This document shows, one piece after another, positions 8,191 to 17,505 of a stretch of DNA of 64,000 bases (the first letter of the stretch is position 1; every line of letters starts with the position of its first letter). The stretch spans positions 62,001 through 126,000 of the forward strand of contig NZ_PYAK01000010.1 in NCBI RefSeq assembly GCF_003264365.1, read 5' to 3'. The stretch is from Micromonospora noduli (GTDB lineage: Bacteria > Actinomycetota > Actinomycetes > Mycobacteriales > Micromonosporaceae). The notes beneath the pieces were generated by a model. The model did no database searches. It saw nothing but the letters and a program-made list of their open reading frames with translations, and was not told where the DNA came from. The position numbers and the translations under genes were made by a program.

Positions 8191-9048
8191 TCAGCGGCGG
8201 TTGTACCTGTACATGGTCAGGGTGCCGAAGACCAGGACGAAGCCGGCGCTCCAGAGCAGCAGCCACATCGTTGCCGACGGGTCCGAGTCGCCGCTCATCG
8301 CTCCCCGGATCGCGGCCACCAGCTGCGTCACCGGGTTGACCTTCACGAACGCCTGGAGCCAGCCGGGCATGGTGCTCGGCTCGACGAAGACGTTGCTGAG
8401 GAACGTCAGCGGGAACAGCACCATCATGCTGACCCCCATCACCGACTTCTCGCTGCGCAGGATCAGCCCGAAGAACGTCCACACCCAGGAGAACGCGAAC
8501 GAGAAGATGACCAGCAGCCCGATCCCGGTGACAACCCCGACCACCCCGCCTTCGGGGCGGAACCCGAGCACCAGCCCGAGACCCAGGATCACCACGGCGG
8601 CGAGGATGTAGCGCAGCACGTCGCCGAAGATCATGCCGACCAGGGCGGCCGGACGCCAGACAGGCAGCGTCCGGAACCGGTCGAAGATGCCCTTCTCGAT
8701 GTCGGTGTTGAGGCCGATGCCGGTGTACATGGTGATCATGACGACGCTGGTCACCATGATGCCGGGCAGGAAGAACTGCAGGTATTCGCGCGGACTGCCG
8801 GCGAGGGCGCCACCGAACAGGTACGTGAACATCAGCACCATGATGATCGGGAACGCGGTCACGTCGAAGAGCTGCTCCGGCACATGCTTGATCTTCAGCA
8901 TGGCCCGCCAGCCGAAGGTGAGCGACGCGCCCAGCGCGCTCGGCCGGGGCGGTCGGGAACCTGGCGCGAGCACTGTAGCCAGCGCCTCAGCGGACGGAAC
9001 GTAGACGGACGGCGCCCGTTCGGTGGTGGTGGTCGTGGTGTCGCTCAT
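8191..9048 (-). CDS. ABC-2 type transporter permease (DrrB-like)
   Basis: 285-residue membrane protein with about six hydrophobic helices (for example [19 protein letters not shown] and [19 protein letters not shown]), a cytoplasmic N-terminus of about 60 residues, and the organisation of DrrB/daunorubicin-resistance permeases. Its ATG overlaps the stop of the ATPase gene (ATGA), so the two are translationally coupled and form one exporter. Substrate is unknown: no biosynthetic cluster lies nearby, so a general drug or lipid efflux role is inferred. Confidence 0.88.
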   Translation of the reverse strand: MSDTTTTTTERAPSVYVPSAEALATVLAPGSRPPRPSALGASLTFGWRAMLKIKHVPEQLFDVTAFPIIMVLMFTYLFGGALAGSPREYLQFFLPGIMVTSVVMITMYTGIGLNTDIEKGIFDRFRTLPVWRPAALVGMIFGDVLRYILAAVVILGLGLVLGFRPEGGVVGVVTGIGLLVIFSFAFSWVWTFFGLILRSEKSVMGVSMMVLFPLTFLSNVFVEPSTMPGWLQAFVKVNPVTQLVAAIRGAMSGDSDPSATMWLLLWSAGFVLVFGTLTMYRYNRR

Positions 9049-10058
9049 CGGGCTGCCTCCAGCTCATCGTCGCGCTCGTCGGCCGGCACGGCGGGGTGGT
9101 CGGTCAGGGCCAGGAAGACCTCGTCCAGGCTCGGCTGGCCGAGGGAGAAGTTGTCGACAACGATGCCGGCGCGGGCCAGGTCGCTGAGCACGCGGGCGGC
9201 CTGGGCGCTGGCGTCGAGGTCGGTGCCGGCCTCGCCGACGCGGGCGGTCAACGCCACCGGATCGGCGGCGAGCTGCACCGGCACGTCGAGCGCCTCCCGG
9301 AGCACCCGCTCCGCCTCGGGGCGCTGAGCGGGGTCGCGCAGTCGCAGGTGGACGGTGCCGGAGCCGATCGACGACTTCAATTCACCAGGGGTGCCCTCCG
9401 CGATCACCCGGCCGTGGTCGACGACCGCGATCCGCCCGGCGAGCTGGTCGGCCTCGTCGAGGTACTGGGTGGTCAGCAGCACCGTCGTGCCGTGCGACAC
9501 CACCGCCCGGACGATCTCCCACACCTGGTTGCGGCTGCGCGGGTCGAGGCCGGTCGTCGGTTCGTCGAGGAAGAGCAGATCCGGGGTGTTCAGGATGCTG
9601 GCGGCGATGTCGATGCGTCGCCGCATTCCGCCCGAGTACTTCTTCACCTGGCGGTCGCTCGCGTCGGTCAGGCCGAACGCGGCGAGCAGGGCCGCGGCGC
9701 GCTCCCGAGCGGCCGGCTTGCGCAGGCCGAGCAGGCGGGCGAGGAGCACCAGGTTCTCCGTGCCGGTCAGGTCCTCGTCGACGGAGGCGTACTGGCCGGT
9801 GAGGCTGACCCGGGAACGGACCTTGTCGGCCTCGGTGACCACGTCGTGCCCGAACACGCGGGCGGAGCCGCCGTCGGGTCGCAGCAACGTGGCGAGCACC
9901 CGGACCGCTGTGGTCTTGCCCGCGCCGTTCGGGCCGAGCAGACCGTAGACGGTGCCGGCGGGCACCTGGAGGTCGATGCCGGCCAGCGCCCGGGTGTCCC
10001 CGAACGAGCGGGTGAGCCCCTCGGCCTCGATGGCCAGGCCGGTGGTGCGTCTACTCAT
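9045..10058 (-). CDS. ABC transporter ATP-binding protein (daunorubicin resistance/DrrA type)
   Basis: 337-residue ATPase. Walker [10 protein letters not shown], a signature of the [12 protein letters not shown] type, and Walker [13 protein letters not shown] are all present, and the C-terminal 90 residues form the extra DrrA-type domain ending in [26 protein letters not shown] precedes the ATG. It is preceded by an FMN reductase gene 27 bp upstream on the same strand and followed by its permease with an ATGA overlap, giving a three-gene operon. Confidence 0.92.
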   Translation of the reverse strand: MSRRTTGLAIEAEGLTRSFGDTRALAGIDLQVPAGTVYGLLGPNGAGKTTAVRVLATLLRPDGGSARVFGHDVVTEADKVRSRVSLTGQYASVDEDLTGTENLVLLARLLGLRKPAARERAAALLAAFGLTDASDRQVKKYSGGMRRRIDIAASILNTPDLLFLDEPTTGLDPRSRNQVWEIVRAVVSHGTTVLLTTQYLDEADQLAGRIAVVDHGRVIAEGTPGELKSSIGSGTVHLRLRDPAQRPEAERVLREALDVPVQLAADPVALTARVGEAGTDLDASAQAARVLSDLARAGIVVDNFSLGQPSLDEVFLALTDHPAVPADERDDELEAAR

Positions 10059-10085
10059 GATCCTTACCTTTCGTGTTGGACGTGT

Positions 10086-10640
10086 TCAGGAGACGTAGGG
10101 TCGAGCCGCCCGGCCGTCGCGCAGTGCCAGACCCCACCAGCGCAGCTGGTCGAGCAGGACGCCGACGTCGCGGTGCAGCTCGTCGGTGCACTGGGCGGTC
10201 GGCTCGCCGGCGAGCAGGTCGATCCCGACGACGTCGCGCACGGTCATCGCGTGCAGTGCGGTGAAGACGGTACGGAGCTGGTCGACCGCGTGCAGGCCGG
10301 TGGACCGACAGCCGTACGACACGAAGCCGACCGCTTTGGCCTGCCACTCGTCGTACGCGTAGTCGATGGCTTGTTTCAAGGGTGCCGGGAAGCTGTGGTT
10401 GTACTCGGGGGTGACCACGACGAACGCTTCCGCCCGGCCCACCTCGCGGACGAACGCCCGGATGGACGCTGTCGGCTCGGCGGGGTAGGTGGCCGGGAAG
10501 TCGTACTCGGTCAGGTCAACGACCGTCACCGCCAGGTCGTCGTGCCGCGCGGCCTGCTCGACGAACCAGTGGGCCAGCCGGTCGCCGACCCGCCCCTCCC
10601 GGGTGCTGCCGACGATCACGGCGATCCGCAACTGTGCCAT
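10086..10640 (-). CDS. NADPH-dependent FMN reductase family protein
   Basis: 184-residue flavodoxin-like protein. IAVIVGSTREGRVGDRLAHW near the N-terminus is the FMN phosphate loop and VVTPEYNHSFPAPLKQAIDY in the middle is the hallmark of NADPH-dependent FMN/azo/chromate reductases. The ATG at 10640 is preferred over the GTG at 10646 because a GGGGGG ribosome site is 5 nt away. It leads the DrrAB-like exporter genes and may link redox or quinone stress to efflux, but that is speculation from operon position. Confidence 0.85.
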   Translation of the reverse strand: MAQLRIAVIVGSTREGRVGDRLAHWFVEQAARHDDLAVTVVDLTEYDFPATYPAEPTASIRAFVREVGRAEAFVVVTPEYNHSFPAPLKQAIDYAYDEWQAKAVGFVSYGCRSTGLHAVDQLRTVFTALHAMTVRDVVGIDLLAGEPTAQCTDELHRDVGVLLDQLRWWGLALRDGRAARPYVS

Positions 10641-10770
10641 GGCCACCCCCCTTCCACACTGAAGGCGCGAGGTGACGACACGCGCCCGCTAGATCCGATC
10701 TAGCGGGCCCGGTTCGGGGGCGAAGTGTCGGTGGGATCGGCTTGACTGGGGGTCGACGAACGGGGGCGGA

Positions 10771-11286
10771 ATGGCACAGGTACGCATCGAGCAGTGGCAC
10801 GAGGACGACCTTGACCTGCTGCGGCAGCTCAACTCACCGGACACCCGCAAGCACACCGGCGGCCCGGAGACCGACGAGCAGGTGCTCGCCCGGCATGACC
10901 GGTACGTGCACTTCTCCGGCACCGAGCAGGGCTGCATGTTCACGCTGGTGCTGCCGGGCGGGGCACGAGCGGGCAGCGTCGGCTACTGGGCCCGCGAGTG
11001 GCGCGAGCAGCCGGTGTACGAGCTGGGCTGGGCGGTGCTGCCCGAGTACCGGGGGCAGGGGCTGGCGACCGCGGCGGTGCGCGCGGTGGTGGACGTGGCC
11101 CGCGCTCGACGGGACCGGCACTACGCCCACGCCTACCCCTCGGTCGACAATCCGGCGTCGAACGCGGTGTGCCGCAAGGCCGGCTTCACGTTGCTCGGCG
11201 AGACCGGTTTCGAATACCCGCCGGGGCGGATGATGCGGGCCAACGACTGGCAGCTCGACCTGACCGCCCCACCGACCGCAAGCTGA
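10771..11286 (+). CDS. GNAT family N-acetyltransferase
   Basis: 171-residue protein with the acetyl-CoA binding motif ELGWAVLPEYRGQGLATAAVRA at about residues 84-105, split here by description: a beta strand, then RGQGLA as the pyrophosphate-binding loop. NPASNAVCRKAGFTLLGE follows as motif B, typical of the RimJ/RimL-like subgroup. A GGGGGCGGA ribosome site precedes the ATG. It is a single gene; the substrate amine cannot be read. Confidence 0.85.
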   Translation: MAQVRIEQWHEDDLDLLRQLNSPDTRKHTGGPETDEQVLARHDRYVHFSGTEQGCMFTLVLPGGARAGSVGYWAREWREQPVYELGWAVLPEYRGQGLATAAVRAVVDVARARRDRHYAHAYPSVDNPASNAVCRKAGFTLLGETGFEYPPGRMMRANDWQLDLTAPPTAS

Positions 11287-11311
11287 GGTCGGCGGGGCAG
11301 CCGGTGACAGG

Positions 11312-12298
11312 TCACCAGGTGGTGTCGAGACGGTGCCGTTGCTCGGCGGTCAGCTCCAGGTCGACCGCTGCCAGGCTCTCCTCCAGTTGCGCCACCGAGG
11401 AGGCACCCACCAGCGGGATGGACGGCAGCTCACCGCCCAGCAGCCAGGCGAGCACCACCTGGTTGACAGTCGCGCCGCTCTGCCCGGCCACCTCCCGCAG
11501 CGCGGCCAGTCGTCGGGGCGCGCTCGGCAGGTCGTACGCCGAGCTGAGCGGCTTGTCCGCCCGGGTGAACGCCCCCTTGAGCAGCGGCGAGTACGCCACC
11601 AGGGTCAGCTCGGGCTCGGCCCGCAGGTAGCTGAGCAGGTCACCGCTGACGCCGCCCGGCTCGCCGTCCGGGTCCAGTTCGCTGATCAGGTCGGTGCGGT
11701 TCGGCAGGTAACTGCGGTGGTACTGGAGCACCTCGTACCCCGGCAGGCCGGCGGCGGCGGCCAACGCGCGGGCCCGCTCCACCCGCCAGGCCCGGTGGTT
11801 GCTGGCGCCCAGCAGACCCACTGTGCCCTCGGCGACCAGCTCGGCGAAGCCCTCCACGGTTTCCTGGAGCGGCACGGTCCGGTCCTCGATGTGCGCGTAG
11901 AGCAGGTCCAGCCGCTCCACCCCGAGCCGTTCCCGGCTGCGCTCCGCGGATTCGCGGATCACCTTGGCGGAGAGGCCCTCGGCGTTGTCCAGGTAGCTGG
12001 TCCCCGGGGCCAGCGGCCGGGCGCCCAGCTTGGTGGCGATGACGATCTCGGCGCCGACGCCCCGGCTGCGCCGCCACCGGCCGAGCAACTCCTCACTCTG
12101 CCCGCCCTGGCCGCCGTCCACCCAGAACGCGTAGTTGTCCGACGTGTCGATGAACGTGCCGCCGGCCTCGACGTACCGGTCCAGGATCGCGTACGAGGTG
12201 GCCTCGTCGGTGGCGCTGCCGAAGAGCATCGCGCCGAGGCTGAGCACGCTGACCTCGCGCCGGGTCGCCGGGTCTGCGCCGATCGTGCGGTACCGCAT
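11312..12298 (-). CDS. Aldo/keto reductase (long-form, AKR family)
   Basis: 328-residue NADPH-dependent carbonyl reductase. FIDTSDNYAFW carries the catalytic Asp and Tyr, VIATKLG the Lys and LLYAHIEDRTV the His, with ATKLGARP and SPLLKGAF typical of the KCNAB/tas-like branch. The true start is the ATG at 12298, preceded by GAGGAGAC; the longer frame up to 12343 lacks a site. It stands alone between a convergent GNAT gene and an SDR gene on the same strand. Confidence 0.85.
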   Translation of the reverse strand: MRYRTIGADPATRREVSVLSLGAMLFGSATDEATSYAILDRYVEAGGTFIDTSDNYAFWVDGGQGGQSEELLGRWRRSRGVGAEIVIATKLGARPLAPGTSYLDNAEGLSAKVIRESAERSRERLGVERLDLLYAHIEDRTVPLQETVEGFAELVAEGTVGLLGASNHRAWRVERARALAAAAGLPGYEVLQYHRSYLPNRTDLISELDPDGEPGGVSGDLLSYLRAEPELTLVAYSPLLKGAFTRADKPLSSAYDLPSAPRRLAALREVAGQSGATVNQVVLAWLLGGELPSIPLVGASSVAQLEESLAAVDLELTAEQRHRLDTTW

Positions 12299-12380
12299 GG
12301 GGGTCTCCTCTCGTGCGCCCTTACCGGTGGGCGCACGAGTCACACTGCCGGCTGGAGCGCACTCCAGGTCAAGCGCTCAG

Positions 12381-13133
12381 TCACCACTGCAGCACGCCGT
12401 ACCCACCGCCGGCGTCCATCTGGAAGCCCCACAGCAGCCCGCTCGGGCCGTCGGCCGGCAGGGTCGCCAGGTGCACGCTCACCTCGGCGCCCTGCTCGGC
12501 AGTGCGGAAGCCGCTGTTGCCGTTGAGGTCGGTGGCGCAGTAGCCCGGGTTCGCCGCGTTCACAGTGATCGGGGTGTCCCGCAGCTCCTTGGCGTACATG
12601 GCGGTGAGCATGTTCAGCGCCGCCTTCGACGACGGGTACGGCACGGAGGTCAGCTCGAACAGCGCGCCGTTCGGGTCGGTCATCACCGCGATCGAGCCGA
12701 CCTCGCTGGAGACGTTGACGATCCGGGCGGCCGGTGCCCGGCGCAGCAGCGGCAGCAGCGCGTTGGTCACCGTCACCACCCCGAAGACGTTCGTCTCGTA
12801 CAGCCGGCGCAATGTCGCCACTGTCGTCTCGCTGGGCAGCCCCCGTGCGCCGTCGGCGAGGAGGATGCCGGCGTTGTTGACCAGTACGTCCAGCCGGCCG
12901 TACTCCGCCTCCACCCGCTTCGCGGCGGCCGTCACCGACTCGGCGTCGGTGATGTCGAGTGGCAGGAACACGGCGTCCGCACCGCCGTCGCGCAGCTCCC
13001 GCTCCGCCGCTTGCCCCCGCTCGGCGTCCCGCGCTCCCACCAGCACTGTCATCCCGAGGGCGCCGAGCTGCCGGGCGGTGGCGAAGCCGATCCCCTTGTT
13101 GGCCCCGGTGATCAGGGCGATCATGTTCGTCAT
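12381..13133 (-). CDS. Short-chain dehydrogenase/reductase
   Basis: 250-residue classical SDR: TGANKGIG at residues 9-16 binds NAD(P), NNAG at 86-89, and the catalytic triad is Ser142 or Ser143, Tyr166 and Lys170. It resembles carbonyl reductases of the CBR type. The coding frame stays open well upstream by chance through the next gene, but the protein clearly begins MTNMIALITG at 13133. It is divergent from the MmyB-type regulator at 13236, with 102 bp between starts, an arrangement common for a repressor and its target SDR. Confidence 0.88.
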   Translation of the reverse strand: MTNMIALITGANKGIGFATARQLGALGMTVLVGARDAERGQAAERELRDGGADAVFLPLDITDAESVTAAAKRVEAEYGRLDVLVNNAGILLADGARGLPSETTVATLRRLYETNVFGVVTVTNALLPLLRRAPAARIVNVSSEVGSIAVMTDPNGALFELTSVPYPSSKAALNMLTAMYAKELRDTPITVNAANPGYCATDLNGNSGFRTAEQGAEVSVHLATLPADGPSGLLWGFQMDAGGGYGVLQW

Positions 13134-13235
13134 ACCGTCGAGCCTCGTCGGGCCGGCCGCGCCCGGGGAGAGCCGGGCCGAGGCTGGGACCGGTGGTACC
13201 ACCCTCGTCGGCTCGGCCCGGGGCATGCTGGGGGC

Positions 13236-14078
13236 ATGACGAGCAGCGGCCTGCAGCGTGACGAACTGGCGGCGTTCCTGCGCACCCGTCGCGCCCGGCT
13301 GCGCCCCGCCGAGGTCGGGCTCCCCGAGGGCGAACGCCGACGCACCCCAGGGCTGCGCCGACAGGAGGTGGCCCAGCTCGCCGGCATGTCGATCGACTAC
13401 TACATCCGGCTGGAGCAGGGCCGCGGGCCGCACCCGTCGCGGCAGGTGCTCGCCGCGATGGCCCGGGCGCTGCTGCTCAGTCGGGACGAGCGCGAGTATC
13501 TGTTCCGGATCGCCGGGGAGAACCCGCCGCGCACCGTCGGCCCGAGGCGGGAGGTCACCCCAGGGCTGCGGCACCTGCTCGACGCCATGACCGAAACCCC
13601 GGCGTACCTCGTCGACGCCGCGTACCACGTGCTGGCCTGGAACCGGCTGGCCACGTACTTCATGGGCGACCTCTCGGCCGTGCCGGACGCCGACCGCAAC
13701 ATGATCCGCTGGACCTTCCGGCGTCCGGCGACCGACAGCCACTGGACCGACGCCGAAACCATCTGCTTCGTCCGCAGCACGGTGGCGGACCTGCGGGCCG
13801 CCTACGGCCGTTACCCGGCCGACCCGGCGATCCGCGAGCTGGTCACCGAGCTGCTCGGTACCTCGCCCCGGTTCGCGCGGCTCTGGGCGGAGCACGATGT
13901 CGAGGAGCGCCGCCCCATCGTCAAGCGGGTGCCGCACGCCGAGCTGGGATCGTTGGAGTTCGAGTGCCGGGTGCTGCTGGTTCCGGAGACCGAGCAGCGG
14001 ATGATCGTTTACGTCCCCGAGCCGGGCTCGCCCACTCAGGCGGTGTTCCGCCAGCTCGCCGAGCGCGTCGCAACCTGA
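13236..14078 (+). CDS. XRE-family regulator with MmyB-like ligand-binding domain
   Basis: 280-residue regulator. Residues 9-80 form the helix-turn-helix with RRQEVAQLAGMSIDYYIRLE, and residues 105-270 form the PAS-like MmyB ligand-binding domain (YHVLAWNRLATYFMGDLS, IRWTFRRPA). CATGCT six bases before the ATG and no ribosome site suggest a leaderless mRNA. It is divergent from the SDR gene, its probable target. Its 3' end overlaps the last 43 bases of the convergent regulator gene at 14036. Confidence 0.88.
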   Translation: MTSSGLQRDELAAFLRTRRARLRPAEVGLPEGERRRTPGLRRQEVAQLAGMSIDYYIRLEQGRGPHPSRQVLAAMARALLLSRDEREYLFRIAGENPPRTVGPRREVTPGLRHLLDAMTETPAYLVDAAYHVLAWNRLATYFMGDLSAVPDADRNMIRWTFRRPATDSHWTDAETICFVRSTVADLRAAYGRYPADPAIRELVTELLGTSPRFARLWAEHDVEERRPIVKRVPHAELGSLEFECRVLLVPETEQRMIVYVPEPGSPTQAVFRQLAERVAT

Positions 14079-15043
14079 CCTGCCCGGCACCCGACCAGCC
14101 CGTCCCCGTGGTCGGACCGCCGGTAGAGCACGCTGTGCCGCTCCCGAGTGCGCACCACCAGGCCGGAGCGCAGCAGCACCCCCAGGTGGTAGGAGACGGT
14201 GGCCGGGGCCAGTCGGTGTCGCTCGCTGAGCTGCCCGGTGGACCGGGGAACGTCCAGGTCCGCCAGGATCGCCGCCCGGCTCGCACCGACCAGGTCACCG
14301 AGCCGATCCGCCCGGCGCTGGACTGTCGGCCCGACGCCGACCGGGTAGACCAGCACGGCGTTGCCCTCGTCGCACAGCTGGGTGGAGAGCTGAGGCCAGG
14401 CCAGCGCCGACGGCGCGAGCACCAGCTCCGCGCCGGTCAGCGCGGTGGTGATCCGGTACGAGCTGTCGATGGTCAGCGACCTGCCGGTCCAGCCGACCTT
14501 CGGGTGCAGGCTGTTGAGCATGCTGCCCACTCCGGCGGTGGCCATCGTGGTGGCTCGCAGGGCCAGCTCGGCCTCCAGCGTGGTCCGCACAGTTGGCCAC
14601 TGCTCGGCGAGTGCGGCCCGCCAAAAGTGGCGCAGCCCGTTGGTGACCCGCCGGGCCAGGGTGCCGTCCTCGACCGCCGTGCGGATCCGCGCCGGGATCC
14701 CGCCCGCCGGAAACCGCTCGTTCACCTGCGCCGTCACCTCGTCGGCGGGCGTCGCGGCCGTGGCCGCCAACTGCTGCTCGAAGGCCGCGTCGAGCGGACC
14801 CAGCGGCGGCTTCGGCGTGAGCAGGTCCGGCGTGTAGCCGAGCCGGCCGGGCGGCGTCACCAGCTCCGCGACCAGGGACACGTCGGGGTGCCGCAGCGCG
14901 GCGCGGGCGGCCGGACCGGGATCGCCATGCACCGGGTGACCGAAGCGCGACAGCGCGGCCCGCAGCCAGGACGTCACCTCCGACGCTGGCGAGATCGCCA
15001 ACCGGAGCCGCGCGAGGCTCGAACCGTCCAGGTGAGCGACCAT
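14036..15043 (-). CDS. ArsR-like winged-helix transcriptional regulator (DUF5937-type)
   Basis: 335-residue protein with a long N-terminal region (about 1-240) of the kind found in actinobacterial ArsR-like regulators annotated as DUF5937, and a C-terminal winged helix (about 255-315) containing GASRAAILADLDVPRST and LAPATVSYHLGVLLRSGLV. The ATG at 15043 begins MVAHLDGSSLARLRLA, which looks like the true N-terminus; the longer frame is shadow. The tail overlaps the convergent MmyB gene by 43 bp, so one of the two may have a C-terminal extension. Target genes are unknown. Confidence 0.75.
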   Translation of the reverse strand: MVAHLDGSSLARLRLAISPASEVTSWLRAALSRFGHPVHGDPGPAARAALRHPDVSLVAELVTPPGRLGYTPDLLTPKPPLGPLDAAFEQQLAATAATPADEVTAQVNERFPAGGIPARIRTAVEDGTLARRVTNGLRHFWRAALAEQWPTVRTTLEAELALRATTMATAGVGSMLNSLHPKVGWTGRSLTIDSSYRITTALTGAELVLAPSALAWPQLSTQLCDEGNAVLVYPVGVGPTVQRRADRLGDLVGASRAAILADLDVPRSTGQLSERHRLAPATVSYHLGVLLRSGLVVRTRERHSVLYRRSDHGDGLVGCRAGQVATRSASWRNTA

Positions 15044-15173
15044 CACACGGCGGATCGTACAAGCGGCGACATCGATGTGTGGTCCGCATTCGAGCCTGTT
15101 CGAATCACTGGTCGACCGCGTGGCGGGCCGGGTTGGCTGCGACGGCACAACCACTCGTCCGAAGGAGAACCCG

Positions 15174-15704
15174 ATGCGTCCACCCGCCTCCGCCCGTCCC
15201 GCCGGCCGGCTCGGCCGCACGATCGCCCTGCTCGGGCTCACCGCCGGCCTGCTCGCCGCCGCTCCGGCCGCGGTGTCGGCCGCCACCCCCGGCCCGGGCG
15301 ACACCACAACCGGGGACGCGGCGGTCCGCGGCTGCGTACGTGCCTTCGACCGCGCCGTCCGGGCGTACGTGGAGACCACCGCCCGGCGGGACCTGGACGG
15401 CTTCGCCGCGCTGCTGCACCCCGATGTCACCTCCGTCTTCGCCTCCGACGGGGAGGTGCTCGACGGCAAGAGAGCCACAGTGGACTGGCTGCGCGGGTTC
15501 TTCGCCGACGACTCGTGGACCCAGTCCTTCAGCGTGGCGAAGCAGACCGTGGTGGGCTGCCGGACGGGCTTCGTGCTGTTCGACTCCGTCTACGCGGTGC
15601 CGGCCACCGGCACCAGGGTGCCGCTGTTGATCGGGGTCAGCTACACCTACCAGCACGGCCGGTGGCTGGTGTTGCAGAACCAGGACTCCGTGGGCCGAAT
15701 CTGA
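15174..15704 (+). CDS. Secreted NTF2/SnoaL-fold protein
   Basis: 176-residue exported protein. An N-terminal signal sequence (basic start, hydrophobic TIALLGLTAGLLAAAPAAV, cleavage near AVSAA) precedes a nuclear transport factor 2-like domain (about 55-175) with ETTARRDLDGFAALLHPDV and a conserved tail TYQHGRWLVLQNQDS. This fold includes limonene epoxide hydrolase, SnoaL and DUF4440 proteins. The ATG is preceded by GAAGGAG. It sits alone and its substrate cannot be read. Confidence 0.8.
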   Translation: MRPPASARPAGRLGRTIALLGLTAGLLAAAPAAVSAATPGPGDTTTGDAAVRGCVRAFDRAVRAYVETTARRDLDGFAALLHPDVTSVFASDGEVLDGKRATVDWLRGFFADDSWTQSFSVAKQTVVGCRTGFVLFDSVYAVPATGTRVPLLIGVSYTYQHGRWLVLQNQDSVGRI

Positions 15705-15711
15705 CCACGGA

Positions 15712-15771
15712 GGCTGGCAAGGGTCGCCAGCCGGGGGAGGGGCGGGCGCCAGCGCAATGGGCGCCCGCCCC
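15712..15771. terminator. Double hairpin terminator
   Basis: Two stems follow the secreted NTF2 gene: GGCTGGC/GCCAGCC (15712-15718 and 15726-15732) and a perfect 12-bp stem GGGGCGGGCGCC with its complement at 15760-15771 and loop AGCGCAATG. They separate it from the convergent lipoprotein gene. Confidence 0.75.
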
Positions 15772-15782
15772 GGCGGCGGCGT

Positions 15783-16478
15783 TCAGGCGGCCTTCTGCAG
15801 GGCGGCCACCGCCAGCGGCGCAATCTTCGCGATCAGGGCGCTGCCGGCCGCCAGGTCACCGTTGCTCGCCGCCGCGTCCACCTCCATGACGAAGTTGCCG
15901 CGCACCAGGACGAGAGTGCACTGGTGTCGGATCGCCTTCCCGCTCAGCCGCTCGCAGAAGGTGATCACGTCCGGGCCGTCAGGCAGCGGCGGGGGCGACG
16001 GCCGCAGGATCGTCGACGTGCGCCCGTCGTCGGGCACCTCGTACCGCTTGCAGGTCGCGAGGACGGACCGCAATTCGTCGGCGAGCTTGCGCCCCGGCAC
16101 CTTCAGGTAGCCGACCACGTACTGCCGGACCCACACGGAATCGCCGTCCCAGATCCGCTCCCGGTAGGCGGTGCGCTTGATGTCCGACGGCAGGCTCGCC
16201 CTGCACAGGGAGATCAGCTTCCACGCCTCGGTGTTCTCGTCGGTGTACTGGGCGGTCTCCGGGTGGAACTTTGCGTCCAGGTTCAACATGGCCGCCGTCA
16301 CCCGGCTGCGGACCTCGCCGGTGGAGGCCGGCGCCGGGCGTGGCTTCGGCGGAGTCGGGGAGGCCGACACTGTCGGCTCGGACCAGCGGGGGGCCTCGGC
16401 GGCCTGGCTCGGCGCGCAGGCCACTGGCCCGAGTAGAAGCAACGACAACAGAGCCGGGGTGGTGCGGCGGAACGACAT
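15783..16478 (-). CDS. Putative lipoprotein, unknown function
   Basis: 231-residue protein. The N-terminus MSFRRTTPALLSLLLLGPVA is followed by Cys in a lipobox-like PVAC-A context, so membrane anchoring is likely. A Pro/Thr linker (TPPKPRPAPAST) leads to a domain of about 180 residues with two conserved-looking cysteine pairs (near ISLCRAS, LATCKRY, ITFCERL, HQCTLVL), which may form disulphides outside the cell. I do not recognise the family. The ATG at 16478 is chosen; a GTG at 16499 falls at the edge of a hairpin and is less likely. Confidence 0.7.
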   Translation of the reverse strand: MSFRRTTPALLSLLLLGPVACAPSQAAEAPRWSEPTVSASPTPPKPRPAPASTGEVRSRVTAAMLNLDAKFHPETAQYTDENTEAWKLISLCRASLPSDIKRTAYRERIWDGDSVWVRQYVVGYLKVPGRKLADELRSVLATCKRYEVPDDGRTSTILRPSPPPLPDGPDVITFCERLSGKAIRHQCTLVLVRGNFVMEVDAAASNGDLAAGSALIAKIAPLAVAALQKAA

Positions 16479-16500
16479 TGCCGGGGACGGTCCTTTCACG

Positions 16501-16532
16501 GCGAAAGGGGGCCCGACCAGGCCCCCTTTCGC
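16501..16532 (-). terminator. Hairpin terminator after the aldo/keto reductase gene
   Basis: Perfect 13-bp stem GCGAAAGGGGGCC (16501-16513) pairing with 16520-16532 and loop CGACCA. It lies just downstream of the aldo/keto reductase stop on the minus strand and just before the lipoprotein start. Confidence 0.8.
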
Positions 16533-16556
16533 TGAGCGCCGCCGCCAGCTCAGGTG

Positions 16557-17408
16557 TTACGCGGGCAGGTAGGCGAAGGTGTCCGGGTTGGGGCCCTGCC
16601 GGCCGGCCTCGCCCTTGTTCAGCGCGGTGATCCGCTCCATCGCCGCGTCGTCCAACTCGAAGTCGAAGATCCGGGTGTTCTCCTCGATCCGCTTCGGGGT
16701 GGTCGACTTCGGGAAGATGATGTCGCCGCGCTGCACGTGCCAGCGGAGCACCACCTGCGCCGGGGTCCGGTCGAGCTGCCCGGCGATGTCGACGACCGTC
16801 GGGTCGTCGAGCACCTTGCCCTGGGCGATCGGCGACCACGCCTCGGTGAGAATATTGTGCGCACGGCCGTAGGCGCGGACCTCGTCGTTGCCGAAGTACG
16901 GGTGCGCCTCGATCTGGTTGACCGCCGGCACGACGCTCGCCTCGTCGGCCAGCCGCTCCAGGTGCGACACCTGGAAGTTCGACACGCCGATCGAGCGGGC
17001 CCGGCCGTCGCGCTGGAACTCCTCCAGCACCTTCCAGGTCGAGACGTAGTCGCCGTCGTACAGGGTCGGCAGCGGCCAGTGGATCAGGAACAGGTCGATG
17101 TAGTCCATCTTCAGCGCCGCCAGTGTCGAGTCGAACGCCCTGCGGGCGTCGTCGGGGCGGTGGAAGCCGTTGTTCAGCTTGCTGGTCACGTAGACCGAAG
17201 CCCGGTCGAGGCCGGACACGCGTACCGCCTCGCCGACCTCGGCCTCGTTGCCGTACATCTCAGCGGTGTCGATGTGCCGGTAGCCCACCTCCAGGGCGGT
17301 GGTCACCGCCGCGACGGTGTCCTTCGGCTCGATCTGGAACACCCCGAAGCCGAGCTGCGGAATGGTGGTGCCGTCGTTCAGGCTGATGTCGGGAATCGTG
17401 ATTGCCAC
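16557..17408 (-). CDS. Aldo/keto reductase, 2,5-diketo-D-gluconate reductase type
   Basis: 283-residue AKR. The tetrad is Asp47, Tyr52, Lys77 and His110 (in HIDTAEMYGNE, SKLNNGF and FLIHWPLP), and IIFPKSTTPKRIEEN carries the NADPH 2'-phosphate binding KS/R site. This is the AKR5 subtype that reduces diketogluconate, methylglyoxal or other small carbonyls. The GTG at 17408 is chosen because GAAGGAG lies 5 nt upstream; the frame further upstream is shadow. A perfect hairpin terminator follows the stop. Confidence 0.88.
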   Translation of the reverse strand: MAITIPDISLNDGTTIPQLGFGVFQIEPKDTVAAVTTALEVGYRHIDTAEMYGNEAEVGEAVRVSGLDRASVYVTSKLNNGFHRPDDARRAFDSTLAALKMDYIDLFLIHWPLPTLYDGDYVSTWKVLEEFQRDGRARSIGVSNFQVSHLERLADEASVVPAVNQIEAHPYFGNDEVRAYGRAHNILTEAWSPIAQGKVLDDPTVVDIAGQLDRTPAQVVLRWHVQRGDIIFPKSTTPKRIEENTRIFDFELDDAAMERITALNKGEAGRQGPNPDTFAYLPA

Positions 17409-17505
17409 TGCGGCTCCTTCTCGTCTTCGTTTCCTGTCATCCATACCCGGGTGGGTGGACGATCCACCGCCCAATCGGTGGTGACGAACGCAACGGCCGG
17501 CCGGT

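Noticed and set aside
12381..14090. Long minus-strand frame that joins the SDR to sequence under the MmyB regulator
   Set aside because: The SDR clearly starts at 13133 with a normal NAD-binding loop; the extension is antisense to a well-supported gene.
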